A stretch of 12,780 bases of DNA. It comes from an uncultured Halioglobus sp. GTDB taxonomy: Bacteria > Pseudomonadota > Gammaproteobacteria > Pseudomonadales > Halieaceae. Location: contig CAJQQW010000355.1 in the NCBI GenBank assembly GCA_905480565.1, positions 1 through 12,780 of the forward strand. The letters are read 5' to 3'. The position numbers and the translations under genes were made by a program. Shown in pieces: positions 1-6,603 of the stretch. Each line of letters starts with the position of its first letter. The stretch's first letter is position 1. Under the pieces are notes generated by a model that was not told the origin of the DNA, searched no databases, and worked only from the letters and a program-made list of their open reading frames with translations.

Positions 1-498
1 TGCACGAAGCCACTTATCGCCGCCGTACAGGGTGCCGCTACAGGCGGCGGGCTGGGCCTGGCGGTCGCGGCGGATTTTCGAGTGTGCTGCGCCGAAGCCC
101 GGTTTACCGCGAACTTCGCAGCCCTCGGTCTACACCCCGGCTTCGGGCTGAGCCACACACTGCCGCAGCTGATCGGTCAGCAACGCGCTAACCTGATGTT
201 TTACACCTCTCGACGCATCAAGGGCGAACAGGCATATGAATGGGGTCTCGCGGATATCTTTACGACCAAAGAAAAACTGCGTGAAGAGGCGCTGGCTTTT
301 GCGGCCGAGATTGCCGCCAATGCTCCGCTGGCGTTATTGTCGATAAGGGCGACGATGCGGGAAGGGCTCGCGGGCAAAGTAAGCACCATGACCGATCATG
401 AGAACCGTGAGCAACTGCGACTTTCTAACACCGAGGATTTTCAGGAGGGCATCCGCGCCATGACCGAGCGCCGGCCTGGCACCTTCAGCGGACGCTAG
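1..498 (+). CDS. Crotonase-fold protein (enoyl-CoA hydratase/isomerase family), 5' truncated
   Basis: The frame is open from base 1, so the N-terminus lies outside the window; 165 residues remain, the C-terminal two thirds of a usual ~260-residue crotonase. Seen: the core signature KPLIAAVQGAATGGGLGLA (residues 3-21), which supplies the CoA-thioester oxyanion hole, then LGLHPGFG (42-49) and a C-terminal trimerisation region ending in an ERRPGTF motif. Family members act on acyl-CoA thioesters in the cytoplasm. Odd: by alignment to rat mitochondrial hydratase, the position of catalytic Glu144 is Gly19 (GGGLG instead of GGGCE) and that of Glu164 is Phe39 (NF instead of PE). Ordinary enoyl-CoA hydration is therefore unlikely; it may be an isomerase, hydrolase or other crotonase reaction, which I cannot assign. 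It converges on the sulfatase, 42 bp away. Fold is certain, reaction is not. Confidence 0.9.
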   Translation, partial: CTKPLIAAVQGAATGGGLGLAVAADFRVCCAEARFTANFAALGLHPGFGLSHTLPQLIGQQRANLMFYTSRRIKGEQAYEWGLADIFTTKEKLREEALAFAAEIAANAPLALLSIRATMREGLAGKVSTMTDHENREQLRLSNTEDFQEGIRAMTERRPGTFSGR

Positions 499-533
499 CA
501 CAACAGGCGCGACGGTGCGGGCTAACCTCAGCG

Positions 534-552
534 ACGCCTCTCAGGGAGGCGT
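534..552. terminator. Candidate bidirectional hairpin between convergent genes
   Basis: ACGCCTC (534-540) pairs perfectly with GAGGCGT (546-552) around the loop TCAGG. It lies between the convergent crotonase and sulfatase genes and covers the sulfatase stop codon (541-543 on the minus strand). There is no T-tract on either side, so it is not a textbook intrinsic terminator. Position is the main argument. Confidence 0.25.
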
Positions 553-2082
553 GCCACCCGCACCAGCAGCACCCATTACCCGCTGTTGCAGCATTTGCTG
601 CATGAAGCCCATCATTTTATCGACAGTAAAACTCGCCGTAGGCTGACGCGGCGGGAACTGCCGGAACGTGGTAAGCCATTTGCCTACCTCCTGCTGCACC
701 GGCACGAAAAGCCATAATTGGTCTGCAAAAAAGCGTGTATAGAGGCCCGAATCAAGCGACGTTTCATACGGGTCAGAGCGCAGGTGTATCATCCGCGGAA
801 AATTCAGCGCTTCACGCGGACCAGCCCACCCCTCCATTTGCAGTGCGAAATGGATTTTCCAATCGTTCCAGCGCATGGCATTAAAATTGGCATTGTCATC
901 GAAGTAAAAAATCGTGTCTCGCTTACCCGGCCCGGTGCCCGCAAGCAGATCGGTCTGGTCATATCCATCGAGGTGCACCTTGAAAGATTTATCTCCCGCT
1001 GTGTAACCCTTCCTCAGTTTTTTGTCGATATCCTGGATGCCAGCCGCAGAGACCAGTGTTGGAAACCAGTCCTGATGGGAAAATATGTCATTGATGACGA
1101 TACCGGGCTGAACCACTCCGGGCCATCGGATGAGGGCTGGCACACGGAAACCACCCTCCCAGGTCGACCCTTTTTCGCCACGGAAAGGTTCTGCGCCGCC
1201 GTCGGGGTAGGTGCCAGTCTGGGAGCCATTGTCAGTGCTGTAAATGACAATAGTGTCGTCCTCTACACCCAGCGTCTGCAACTCGTTCAGCAATTGACCG
1301 ACTTGATGATCGTGCTCCATTAGACCATCGGCATAAAGACCATAGCCCGACTTGCCGTCCCACTCGGGAGATAACCGGGTCCAGACGTGCATGCGCGTGG
1401 CGTTGAACCAAACGAAAAAAGGCTTGCCGTCTTCGTGGGACTTGCGCATGAACTTGAGCGCCGCGTCCGTAAACTCCTGGTCGATAGTCTCCATCCGCTT
1501 GCGGGTCAGGGGGCCCGTATCCTGTATTTTGCCGTCAGCAAAGGAGTGAATCACGCCGCGAGGCGCAAAGCGCTTACGAAAGGCGGGGTCCTTGGGATAG
1601 AAATAGGTCTCCGGCTCCTCTTCCGCATTGAGGTGATAGAGGTTGCCCAAAAACTCATCAAATCCATGGTTGGTCGGCAGGAACTTATCCTTGTCGCCAA
1701 GATGGTTCTTGCCAAACTGGCCTGTGGCGTAACCCAGAGGCTTGAGAATCTCGGCAATGGTCGGATCCTCCGCCTGCAGGCCGATCTCCGCACCCGGCAT
1801 ACCCACTTTTAGAAGCCCGGTGCGCAGGGGGTGTTGCCCGGTGATAAAGGCGGAACGTCCAGCAGTACAGCTCTGTTCCCCATAGTAATCGGTAAACAGT
1901 GCGCCCTCATTCGCGATACGGTCGATGTTGGGCGTGCTACCGCCCAGCATGCCACGGTGATAGGCGCTGATGTTGGACCAACCAATATCATCTCCCCAGA
2001 TGACGAGGATATTCGGCGTTTTCGCATGGGCAGTTAAGGATAGCGCGAACAAGCACAAGAACGTCAGGTATACTCTTTTCAT
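541..2082 (-). CDS. Exported sulfatase (arylsulfatase-like, alkaline phosphatase superfamily)
   Basis: Predicted to hydrolyse sulfate esters in the periplasm or outside the cell; substrate unknown. I place the start at the ATG at 2082, giving 513 residues. It has a GGAGG ribosome-binding site 9 nt upstream and begins a clean signal peptide (MKRVYLTFLCLFALSLTAHA, probable cleavage after residue 20). A longer frame from 2136 would put 18 hydrophilic residues in front. Seen: metal-binding D31-D32 in WGDDIGW; modification motif SCTAGR with Cys72 (codon 1867-1869), normally converted to formylglycine; GKNHLGD (K125, H127); H232; STDNG (D284, N285); GEKGSTWEGGFRVP (K304). The set matches a complete type I sulfatase active site. 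Odd: Ala replaces the usual Pro in C-x-P-x-R, and Asn replaces Trp in GKWHLG. No maturase gene is adjacent. The C-terminal tail is Gly/Ala/Pro-rich and uncharacterised. Confidence 0.92.
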   Translation of the reverse strand: MKRVYLTFLCLFALSLTAHAKTPNILVIWGDDIGWSNISAYHRGMLGGSTPNIDRIANEGALFTDYYGEQSCTAGRSAFITGQHPLRTGLLKVGMPGAEIGLQAEDPTIAEILKPLGYATGQFGKNHLGDKDKFLPTNHGFDEFLGNLYHLNAEEEPETYFYPKDPAFRKRFAPRGVIHSFADGKIQDTGPLTRKRMETIDQEFTDAALKFMRKSHEDGKPFFVWFNATRMHVWTRLSPEWDGKSGYGLYADGLMEHDHQVGQLLNELQTLGVEDDTIVIYSTDNGSQTGTYPDGGAEPFRGEKGSTWEGGFRVPALIRWPGVVQPGIVINDIFSHQDWFPTLVSAAGIQDIDKKLRKGYTAGDKSFKVHLDGYDQTDLLAGTGPGKRDTIFYFDDNANFNAMRWNDWKIHFALQMEGWAGPREALNFPRMIHLRSDPYETSLDSGLYTRFFADQLWLFVPVQQEVGKWLTTFRQFPPRQPTASFTVDKMMGFMQQMLQQRVMGAAGAGGTPP

Positions 2083-2091
2083 TGAGGTTTG

Positions 2092-2096
2092 CCTCC
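2092..2096 (-). promoter_or_regulatory. Ribosome-binding site that sets the sulfatase start
   Basis: GGAGG on the minus strand, 9 nt before the ATG at 2082. It favours that start over the in-frame ATG at 2136, whose product would hide the signal peptide behind an 18-residue extension. Confidence 0.7.
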
Positions 2097-2106
2097 AACA
2101 GCGGCA

Positions 2107-2136
2107 ATTAACATTAGGGATGGTAGTGTAGATCAA
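2107..2136 (-). promoter_or_regulatory. Weak candidate sigma70 promoter for the sulfatase
   Basis: On the minus strand TTGATC (2136-2131, 4 of 6 matches to TTGACA) and GTTAAT (2112-2107, 4 of 6 matches to TATAAT) are 18 bp apart. Transcription would begin near 2100, leaving a leader of about 18 nt that holds the GGAGG site. Weak matches; offered only because location and spacing fit. Confidence 0.2.
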
Positions 2137-2207
2137 GCGGAAAAAGTGCTGGGTAATGATCCGGATCGTCTCTCTACCTGTATTCTTACTCTACGCACTC
2201 TGACTTT

Positions 2208-2236
2208 CTGTCACCATTCGGAGATCCTGTTATCTT
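2208..2236 (+). promoter_or_regulatory. Weak candidate sigma70 promoter for the S8 lipoprotein
   Basis: CTGTCA (2208-2213) and TATCTT (2231-2236), each 4 of 6 to consensus, are separated by an optimal 17 bp. Transcription would begin near 2243, about 43 nt before the GTG start at 2286. The rest of the divergent region (2083-2285) shows no other feature I can name. Confidence 0.25.
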
Positions 2237-2285
2237 TAACACGCCCCAAAGGCAGTACAGCATATCAGACCGAAGTTCGCAGGCG

Positions 2286-4886
2286 GTGCGGGCCAGTCGG
2301 TGCACCCTTGTTATTCTCTGTGCTTGCCTGGCCGCCTGCGGTGGCGGTGGCGGTGGCGGTGGTGAGTCTGACAGCCCCAGCCCGGAGCCACCGCTGCCAC
2401 CCCCCGTGTTTGAGGCCTTTACGCTGTCGGGTACCATCAGCACGTCCAGCAGCCAGACTGTCGACAGCGACACCAACGATCCCGTGCAACCCGCTATTAG
2501 TAACAACACCCGCAGCAGCGCCCAGTCAATCGCCAACCCGATCACCCTGGGTGGTTATGTTAATCAGCCGGGCACCGGCGCCAGGGGGCAGTCACAAATC
2601 GCCGGTGACGTGGAGGACTATTTCCGCGTCGAATTGCTGAAGGGTCAGCGCATCACCATGGTGGTGTCTGACTTTGACGTCGCCGACGCCGACCTGTATT
2701 TGTGGAGCATCGAAGACGAAACAGTCGTGTTCTCCCTTGGCACCGGAGAAATAGAGTCCGTGGATGTACCCGCAGACGGCACCTACCTGATCAATGTCTT
2801 CGCTTTCAGTGGAGCTACCAACTATACCCTCGCGGTCGGCGCGCCCAACAATGCGCTGACTTACGCCAGCCAACATCATGAAATCGTTCCGTGGGAGGCG
2901 GTAGTGAATTACACCGCCGAGGCGGAAGCCACCAGCACCGCCCCAGCAGACCTGGGCGCAAGCCGCCGCTGGGGACTGCAACACCGCGCTGGAGGGGTGG
3001 GACGCAGCCGGCTCATGGCCATGCGGCGATCACTGCTTTTAAGTCAGCCGCCGTCTCACCGCCTGGCCAATGCCGCGACCAAGGGAACCAATATCTCAGA
3101 TGCTTCACAGCGGGCGCGCTGGGAAACATTGATGATGATCAAGTCGCTGCGTAAAGATCCGTCCGTGCGTTCTGCACACCCCAACTACCGTGTGTTCAGC
3201 CAGGCCATCCCGAATGATCCGGGGTTCCAGTCCCAATGGCACTATCCATTGATCAATTTGCCGGAGGCCTGGGACACAACCGTCGGGAACGCCGACGTGC
3301 TGGTGGCGGTGATCGATACCGGCATTTTGTTCAATCATCCCGATCTCGCCGGTCAATTGGTGTCCGGCTACGACTTCGTGCGCAACCCGGATGAGGCGCT
3401 GGATGGCGACGGCATCGATCCGGACCCGTCCGACCCTGGAAGCTCCTTTCGGGGAGGCTCCGAGAGTTTCCACGGCACCCATGTCAGTGGCACGGTGGCG
3501 GCGCGCAGCGATAATTTTCAAGGTGTAGCCGGCAGCGCATTTGGCGCACGTGTGATGCCTCTGCGTGCGCTAGGAGCGGGCGGGACAGGGACGTCCTATG
3601 ACATTGGACAAGCGGTTCGATTCGCCGCAGGCCTACCTAATGATTCTGGCACAGTGCCAGACACGCCAGCCGACATTATCAACCTGAGCCTCGGTGGAGC
3701 ACCCTTCGACCAGTCCACGCAGAATCTCTACAACGAGGTCAGAGCAGCCGGCGTGATCGTCGTGGCGGCAGCCGGCAATAATGCGAGCAGCATGCCACTG
3801 TACCCCGCGTCTTATAACAACGTTATCTCCGTCAGCGCCGTAGACGCACAGCGGCGCCTTGCGGCCTACTCAAACTTCGGGTCGGCCGTAGACCTCAGCG
3901 CGCCAGGCGGCGACCGGGGCGTCGACCTCAACGGCGATGGATTTCCGGACGGCATATTGAGTACCAGTGCCGAAATACAATCAGATAACACCTTAAACTA
4001 TGTCTATAGCTTCCTCGACGGCACCTCCTTCGCTGCACCGCACGTGTCCGGTGTCCTTGCCCTGATGAAAAGTGTAAATCCTGACCTCACACCGGCAGAC
4101 ATCGACAATCTGCTGGCCTCTGGAGCACTGACCGATGACCTGGGGCCTTTTGGCCGCGACAATGATTACGGCCACGGTCTCATCAATGCGCAAAGGGCAG
4201 TGCTGGCAGCCGTGGAGGCATCTGGTTCTTCACCCGCGAACAACCCTTCACTGGTCGCCTCGGCCACTACATTGAACTTCGGCGGCAGCACGTCATCCCT
4301 GACATTGACTCTTGCCAATGTAGGCGGCGGTTCGCTGCAGTTGCAGTCGCTGACAACGTCCGACGACTGGCTAAAGGTCAGCGCCGTCGACGCGGATACC
4401 GCTGGTCTGGGTACCTACTCAGTCACGGTAGACAGGAGCCTGCTCACCGCTGGCATTTACTCAGCCGATATTGTTGCCCAGTCCGATGTCAACACCCTGA
4501 CAGTGAGAGTGCTGGTATCCGAAGGGTTGGGTGAGTCCGGTGCGGGCCTGGGCGTGATTTACGTCCTGCTTCAGGAGGTGGGAGAGGCGATCCCTGTCGC
4601 ACAGTTCATTGCGACCAGCAGCAACAGTCTGTACCCCTTCGAATTCAGGGATATCCCGGCGGGCGATTACGAAATCGTGGCGGGCACCGATACAGATAAC
4701 GATCTGCTCATTTGTGATGCAGGGGACGCCTGCGGCGCCCTGCTGACGATAGACCAGCCAATTCAGCTAACGCTGGACCAGAATACCTCCGGTCTTGATT
4801 TCCCGGTGGAGTACCTCTTTTCACTGCCCTCGGTCAGTGGCAATGACAATGGTGGCGAATCTACTGGAGTGAGGCGCTTGCGATGA
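2286..4886 (+). CDS. Subtilisin-like (S8) serine protease lipoprotein with N-terminal PPC domain
   Basis: An 866-residue predicted cell-envelope protease. The GTG start at 2286 has only a poor ribosome-binding site, but it begins a signal peptide ending in the lipobox LAAC (Cys18); I see no better in-frame start. Order: lipid-anchored Cys18; eight glycines and a Ser/Pro-rich tether (19-40); PPC-like beta domain (about 75-185, including GDVEDYFRVELLKGQ); linker and propeptide-like region (about 195-315); S8 catalytic domain (about 320-640) with Asp344 (AVIDTG), His396 (FHGTH), oxyanion Asn498 (AAAGN) and Ser581 (DGTSFAAPH); a BACON-like beta domain (about 655-745); and a final beta domain with an acidic, possibly calcium-binding TDTDND stretch (801-806). 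The triad is complete, so an active enzyme is expected. PPC domains usually lie C-terminal to the protease, so the order is notable. Substrate and inner or outer leaflet are unknown. Confidence 0.93.
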   Translation: MRASRCTLVILCACLAACGGGGGGGGESDSPSPEPPLPPPVFEAFTLSGTISTSSSQTVDSDTNDPVQPAISNNTRSSAQSIANPITLGGYVNQPGTGARGQSQIAGDVEDYFRVELLKGQRITMVVSDFDVADADLYLWSIEDETVVFSLGTGEIESVDVPADGTYLINVFAFSGATNYTLAVGAPNNALTYASQHHEIVPWEAVVNYTAEAEATSTAPADLGASRRWGLQHRAGGVGRSRLMAMRRSLLLSQPPSHRLANAATKGTNISDASQRARWETLMMIKSLRKDPSVRSAHPNYRVFSQAIPNDPGFQSQWHYPLINLPEAWDTTVGNADVLVAVIDTGILFNHPDLAGQLVSGYDFVRNPDEALDGDGIDPDPSDPGSSFRGGSESFHGTHVSGTVAARSDNFQGVAGSAFGARVMPLRALGAGGTGTSYDIGQAVRFAAGLPNDSGTVPDTPADIINLSLGGAPFDQSTQNLYNEVRAAGVIVVAAAGNNASSMPLYPASYNNVISVSAVDAQRRLAAYSNFGSAVDLSAPGGDRGVDLNGDGFPDGILSTSAEIQSDNTLNYVYSFLDGTSFAAPHVSGVLALMKSVNPDLTPADIDNLLASGALTDDLGPFGRDNDYGHGLINAQRAVLAAVEASGSSPANNPSLVASATTLNFGGSTSSLTLTLANVGGGSLQLQSLTTSDDWLKVSAVDADTAGLGTYSVTVDRSLLTAGIYSADIVAQSDVNTLTVRVLVSEGLGESGAGLGVIYVLLQEVGEAIPVAQFIATSSNSLYPFEFRDIPAGDYEIVAGTDTDNDLLICDAGDACGALLTIDQPIQLTLDQNTSGLDFPVEYLFSLPSVSGNDNGGESTGVRRLR
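2340..2363 (+). repeat. GGTGGC hexanucleotide repeat coding for eight glycines
   Basis: Directly after the lipobox Cys18 codon come three GGTGGC units and a final GGTGGT, giving Gly19-Gly26. The unit is six bases, so gain or loss would keep the frame and only change the length of the flexible tether. Confidence 0.85.
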
Positions 4887-5056
4887 GCCGATTGTGCGGA
4901 TCAATCAGTTCTTGTGCGCTTTTTCTTAGCACCTCACTTGCCCTTATAGTTAACGCATACGATAATCTAACAGCGGTTGTGGTGAGACAACGCGTGGCGG
5001 GGTTGAGGTCGCGGCAGCGCAGACGCAACACGCCTTCTTTACACTCGCTAAACTAG
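4883..5056 (+). CDS. Possible small exported protein (57 codons), translationally coupled
   Basis: The ATG at 4883 overlaps the protease stop in an ATGA arrangement, and GAGG (4871-4874) lies 8 nt upstream. The product starts with a short polar stretch and a hydrophobic run (CALFLSTSLALIVNA, residues 11-25) resembling a signal peptide or membrane anchor. The remainder is basic (RSRQRRR) with no recognisable domain. It could be a real small protein, the decayed start of a longer exported protein, or chance: a good sigma70-like promoter for the next gene lies inside it, which argues for non-coding use. Function unknown. Confidence 0.3.
   Translation: MSRLCGSISSCALFLSTSLALIVNAYDNLTAVVVRQRVAGLRSRQRRRNTPSLHSLN
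4938..4966 (+). promoter_or_regulatory. Candidate sigma70 promoter for the zinc-ribbon gene
   Basis: TTGCCC (4938-4943, 4 of 6) and GATAAT (4961-4966, 5 of 6) are separated by exactly 17 bp, the best such match in the window. Transcription would begin near 4973, giving a leader of about 110 nt before the ATG at 5082, with a strong hairpin at its end. Confidence 0.45.
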
Positions 5057-5070
5057 CCCGAGCATCGGGC
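5056..5070 (+). other. Hairpin abutting the ribosome-binding site of the zinc-ribbon gene
   Basis: GCCCGA (5056-5061) and TCGGGC (5065-5070) form a perfect six-pair stem with a GCA loop. The GGAG ribosome-binding site (5071-5074) follows with no gap. No T-run follows, so it is not an intrinsic terminator. It could protect the leader 5' end or influence ribosome access; the latter is inference. Confidence 0.4.
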
Positions 5071-5081
5071 GGAGAGTTGGA

Positions 5082-5483
5082 ATGGAATACGATTCGAATG
5101 TGCACAGCATAGAATGCCCAAAGTGCGGCCACGGCATGGAAGAGGTCTCCTACGGGAGCGACCTGCTCATTGATCGCTGCACTAACTGCCAAGGCATCTG
5201 GTTCGACAAGGGAGAAGCTACCCTACTCAAAAGTAAGTGGATGGGTGAAGCACTCGATACCGGCAAGGCCAGCGAAGGCAGGAAATGGGATTCGGTCGAA
5301 AACGTGGCCTGCCCGCGCTGCGGCCAAGAGATGAATAAAGTCTCAGACCCGGACCAGCCCCATATTTTCTATGAAGTCTGTCAGGAGCATGGCATGTATC
5401 TGGACGCTGGCGAATTCACCGATCTCGCCAATGAAACTCCTGCAGACTGGTTCCGAAAAATATTCAAGGCGCCCCGCGGCTAA
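5082..5483 (+). CDS. Tandem zinc-ribbon protein (zf-TFIIB-like)
   Basis: A 133-residue cytoplasmic protein; no signal peptide or membrane segment. The ATG at 5082 follows GGAG by 7 nt. Two zinc-ribbon units are visible. The first has Cys12-x2-Cys15 and Cys33-x2-Cys36 followed by GIWFDKGE (38-45). The second has Cys77-x2-Cys80 and Cys100-x2-His103 followed by GMYLDAGEF (104-112). The C-x2-C, C-x2-C/H, W/Y-x-D-x-G-E pattern is that of the Pfam zf-TFIIB family, whose bacterial members are small and mostly of unknown function. Despite the name, a role in transcription is not established. All eight metal ligands are present. It appears to be a single-gene unit with its own promoter, converging on the DUF481 gene. 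Confidence 0.88.
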   Translation: MEYDSNVHSIECPKCGHGMEEVSYGSDLLIDRCTNCQGIWFDKGEATLLKSKWMGEALDTGKASEGRKWDSVENVACPRCGQEMNKVSDPDQPHIFYEVCQEHGMYLDAGEFTDLANETPADWFRKIFKAPRG

Positions 5484-5497
5484 TAGCCCAGAGGGGC
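5471..5497. terminator. Weak hairpin candidate at the convergent gene ends
   Basis: GCCCC (5471-5475) can pair with GGGGC (5493-5497), and inside it GGCT (5478-5481) with AGCC (5485-5488), separated by an internal loop. It covers the zinc-ribbon stop codon (5481-5483) and sits before the end of the opposing DUF481 gene. No T-tract follows. The position suggests termination or 3'-end protection, but the structure is modest. Confidence 0.2.
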
Positions 5498-5539
5498 ACC
5501 CCGCCTGCGAACTCGCCACCGACAGGCCGGGAGCCTTCG

Positions 5540-6580
5540 CTACCAGCTGTAATCTACCCGGAAGTTATAGGTCTGATCGAGGTCTTTCACATCTTCCACA
5601 GACCCACTGTCGTATTCCAACAGAATCTCTGCCGCTGCCTCCAATTGCCAAAATAACGGAAAGGAAAGACCAAACGTGTTGTTCAGCATAATGTCTGACG
5701 TATCGTCCAGATTCCAGATACCGAGCAGACGGTAGTAGAGAGATGATTTGCCGCCAACGATATTACTGGACGCATCGATACTCCAGTTGGTGGCAGGATA
5801 ATCCTGATCTTCTGAAGTGTCATACTTTTCGTCAACCCACGATACGCCCCAGTCGCCGCTGAGTGTCAATCTTGGTTCGGCAAAAAATTGCCGGCCAAAG
5901 TAAGGCCCAAGCATCGTACGCCGATCCAAATCTCTGAATTTATCTGACTCTACAAATAGTATCCCTCCGACATAGTTGGGGTCGGTGAGAAAGTAATCGT
6001 ACCTGCCCGATGTCTGCCAATTGTCAGCGGTTTTTTCGTTATTGCTTTTATCCAGCTCGCTCATCCACATGAAACGGTAGCGATCCCGCGTGCTTCGCCA
6101 AGCGGCATGTATGCTGACATCCAGCTCGTCTGTATCAGTATTGCCACGCTGCAGCTGGAAGGCCATACCTGCCTTACCTGTCCAGCGGTATCCCTCTCCC
6201 ATTTCCCACGGCTCCGGGTTCAGTATCCGTAGGTCATCTCGAGGATAGGTTTGTGCCTCTACACCCAACACCAGTTGCCCCTCGATCATGCTGAGGGAAG
6301 AATCCCGGTGAACCGTATTGTCCTCCATCAGAACTACCACTGGCTCAGACACATTGATTCCTTCAACTTTGTCCATGCCGATTTCCAACGTACCCGCAAA
6401 ATCAGTTTCTATAGTCACCACGCCATCGCGGGAACTGACAACTTTGCCAACGAGACGGGAACCGTTCTTGAGCATTACTTCATCCTGGACCGGTGCGGCG
6501 TCCTCCGCCCAGCCGCAGGTTGCGAACATCAGAAGTACAAGCCAAACAGGCCAGCGAGTGAACGATCCGGGCATATTCAT
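5540..6580 (-). CDS. DUF481-family outer-membrane beta-barrel protein (YdiY-like)
   Basis: Predicted outer-membrane protein of 346 residues. I choose the ATG at 6580, 7 nt after GAGG; ATGs at 6604, 6583 and 6574 are in the same frame. A signal peptide (residues 1-25) ends in a GWA|ED site. Next is a soluble part of about 90 residues with LKNGSRLVGKVVSSRDG and DFAGTLEIGMDKVEGI segments, resembling the small beta domain that precedes many DUF481 barrels. The rest (about 110-346) is alternating amphipathic strands rich in Tyr, Trp and Asp, ending in YNFRVDYSW, where the terminal aromatic fits recognition by the barrel-assembly machinery. The family has been called salt-induced (E. coli YdiY), but no transport role is established. 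It is a single-gene unit, divergent from gor, with an inverted repeat over its likely -10 region. Confidence 0.88.
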   Translation of the reverse strand: MNMPGSFTRWPVWLVLLMFATCGWAEDAAPVQDEVMLKNGSRLVGKVVSSRDGVVTIETDFAGTLEIGMDKVEGINVSEPVVVLMEDNTVHRDSSLSMIEGQLVLGVEAQTYPRDDLRILNPEPWEMGEGYRWTGKAGMAFQLQRGNTDTDELDVSIHAAWRSTRDRYRFMWMSELDKSNNEKTADNWQTSGRYDYFLTDPNYVGGILFVESDKFRDLDRRTMLGPYFGRQFFAEPRLTLSGDWGVSWVDEKYDTSEDQDYPATNWSIDASSNIVGGKSSLYYRLLGIWNLDDTSDIMLNNTFGLSFPLFWQLEAAAEILLEYDSGSVEDVKDLDQTYNFRVDYSW

Positions 6581-6587
6581 CATTTTT

Positions 6588-6591
6588 CCTC
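6588..6591 (-). promoter_or_regulatory. Ribosome-binding site that sets the DUF481 start
   Basis: GAGG on the minus strand, 7 nt before the ATG at 6580 and only 4 nt before the ATG at 6583. The ATG at 6604 lies upstream of it and has no comparable site. The choice between 6580 and 6583 changes one residue. Confidence 0.6.
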
Positions 6592-6603
6592 TACTCAACA
6601 GCA

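Noticed and set aside
718..1323. 201-codon open frame on the + strand opposite the sulfatase
   Set aside because: It lies wholly antisense to a well-supported sulfatase with intact motifs, and its translation shows no recognisable domain or signal.
2083..2136. N-terminal extension of the sulfatase to the ATG at 2136
   Set aside because: It would bury the signal peptide behind 18 residues and ignore the GGAGG placed 9 nt before the ATG at 2082.
2089..2640. 183-codon + strand frame covering the intergenic region and the protease start
   Set aside because: It overlaps the lipoprotein signal and PPC domain in another frame, and its translation is Pro/Ala/Arg low-complexity.
5493..5502. GGGG-CA-CCCC as a terminator hairpin
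   Set aside because: The two-base loop is too tight and no T-tract follows.
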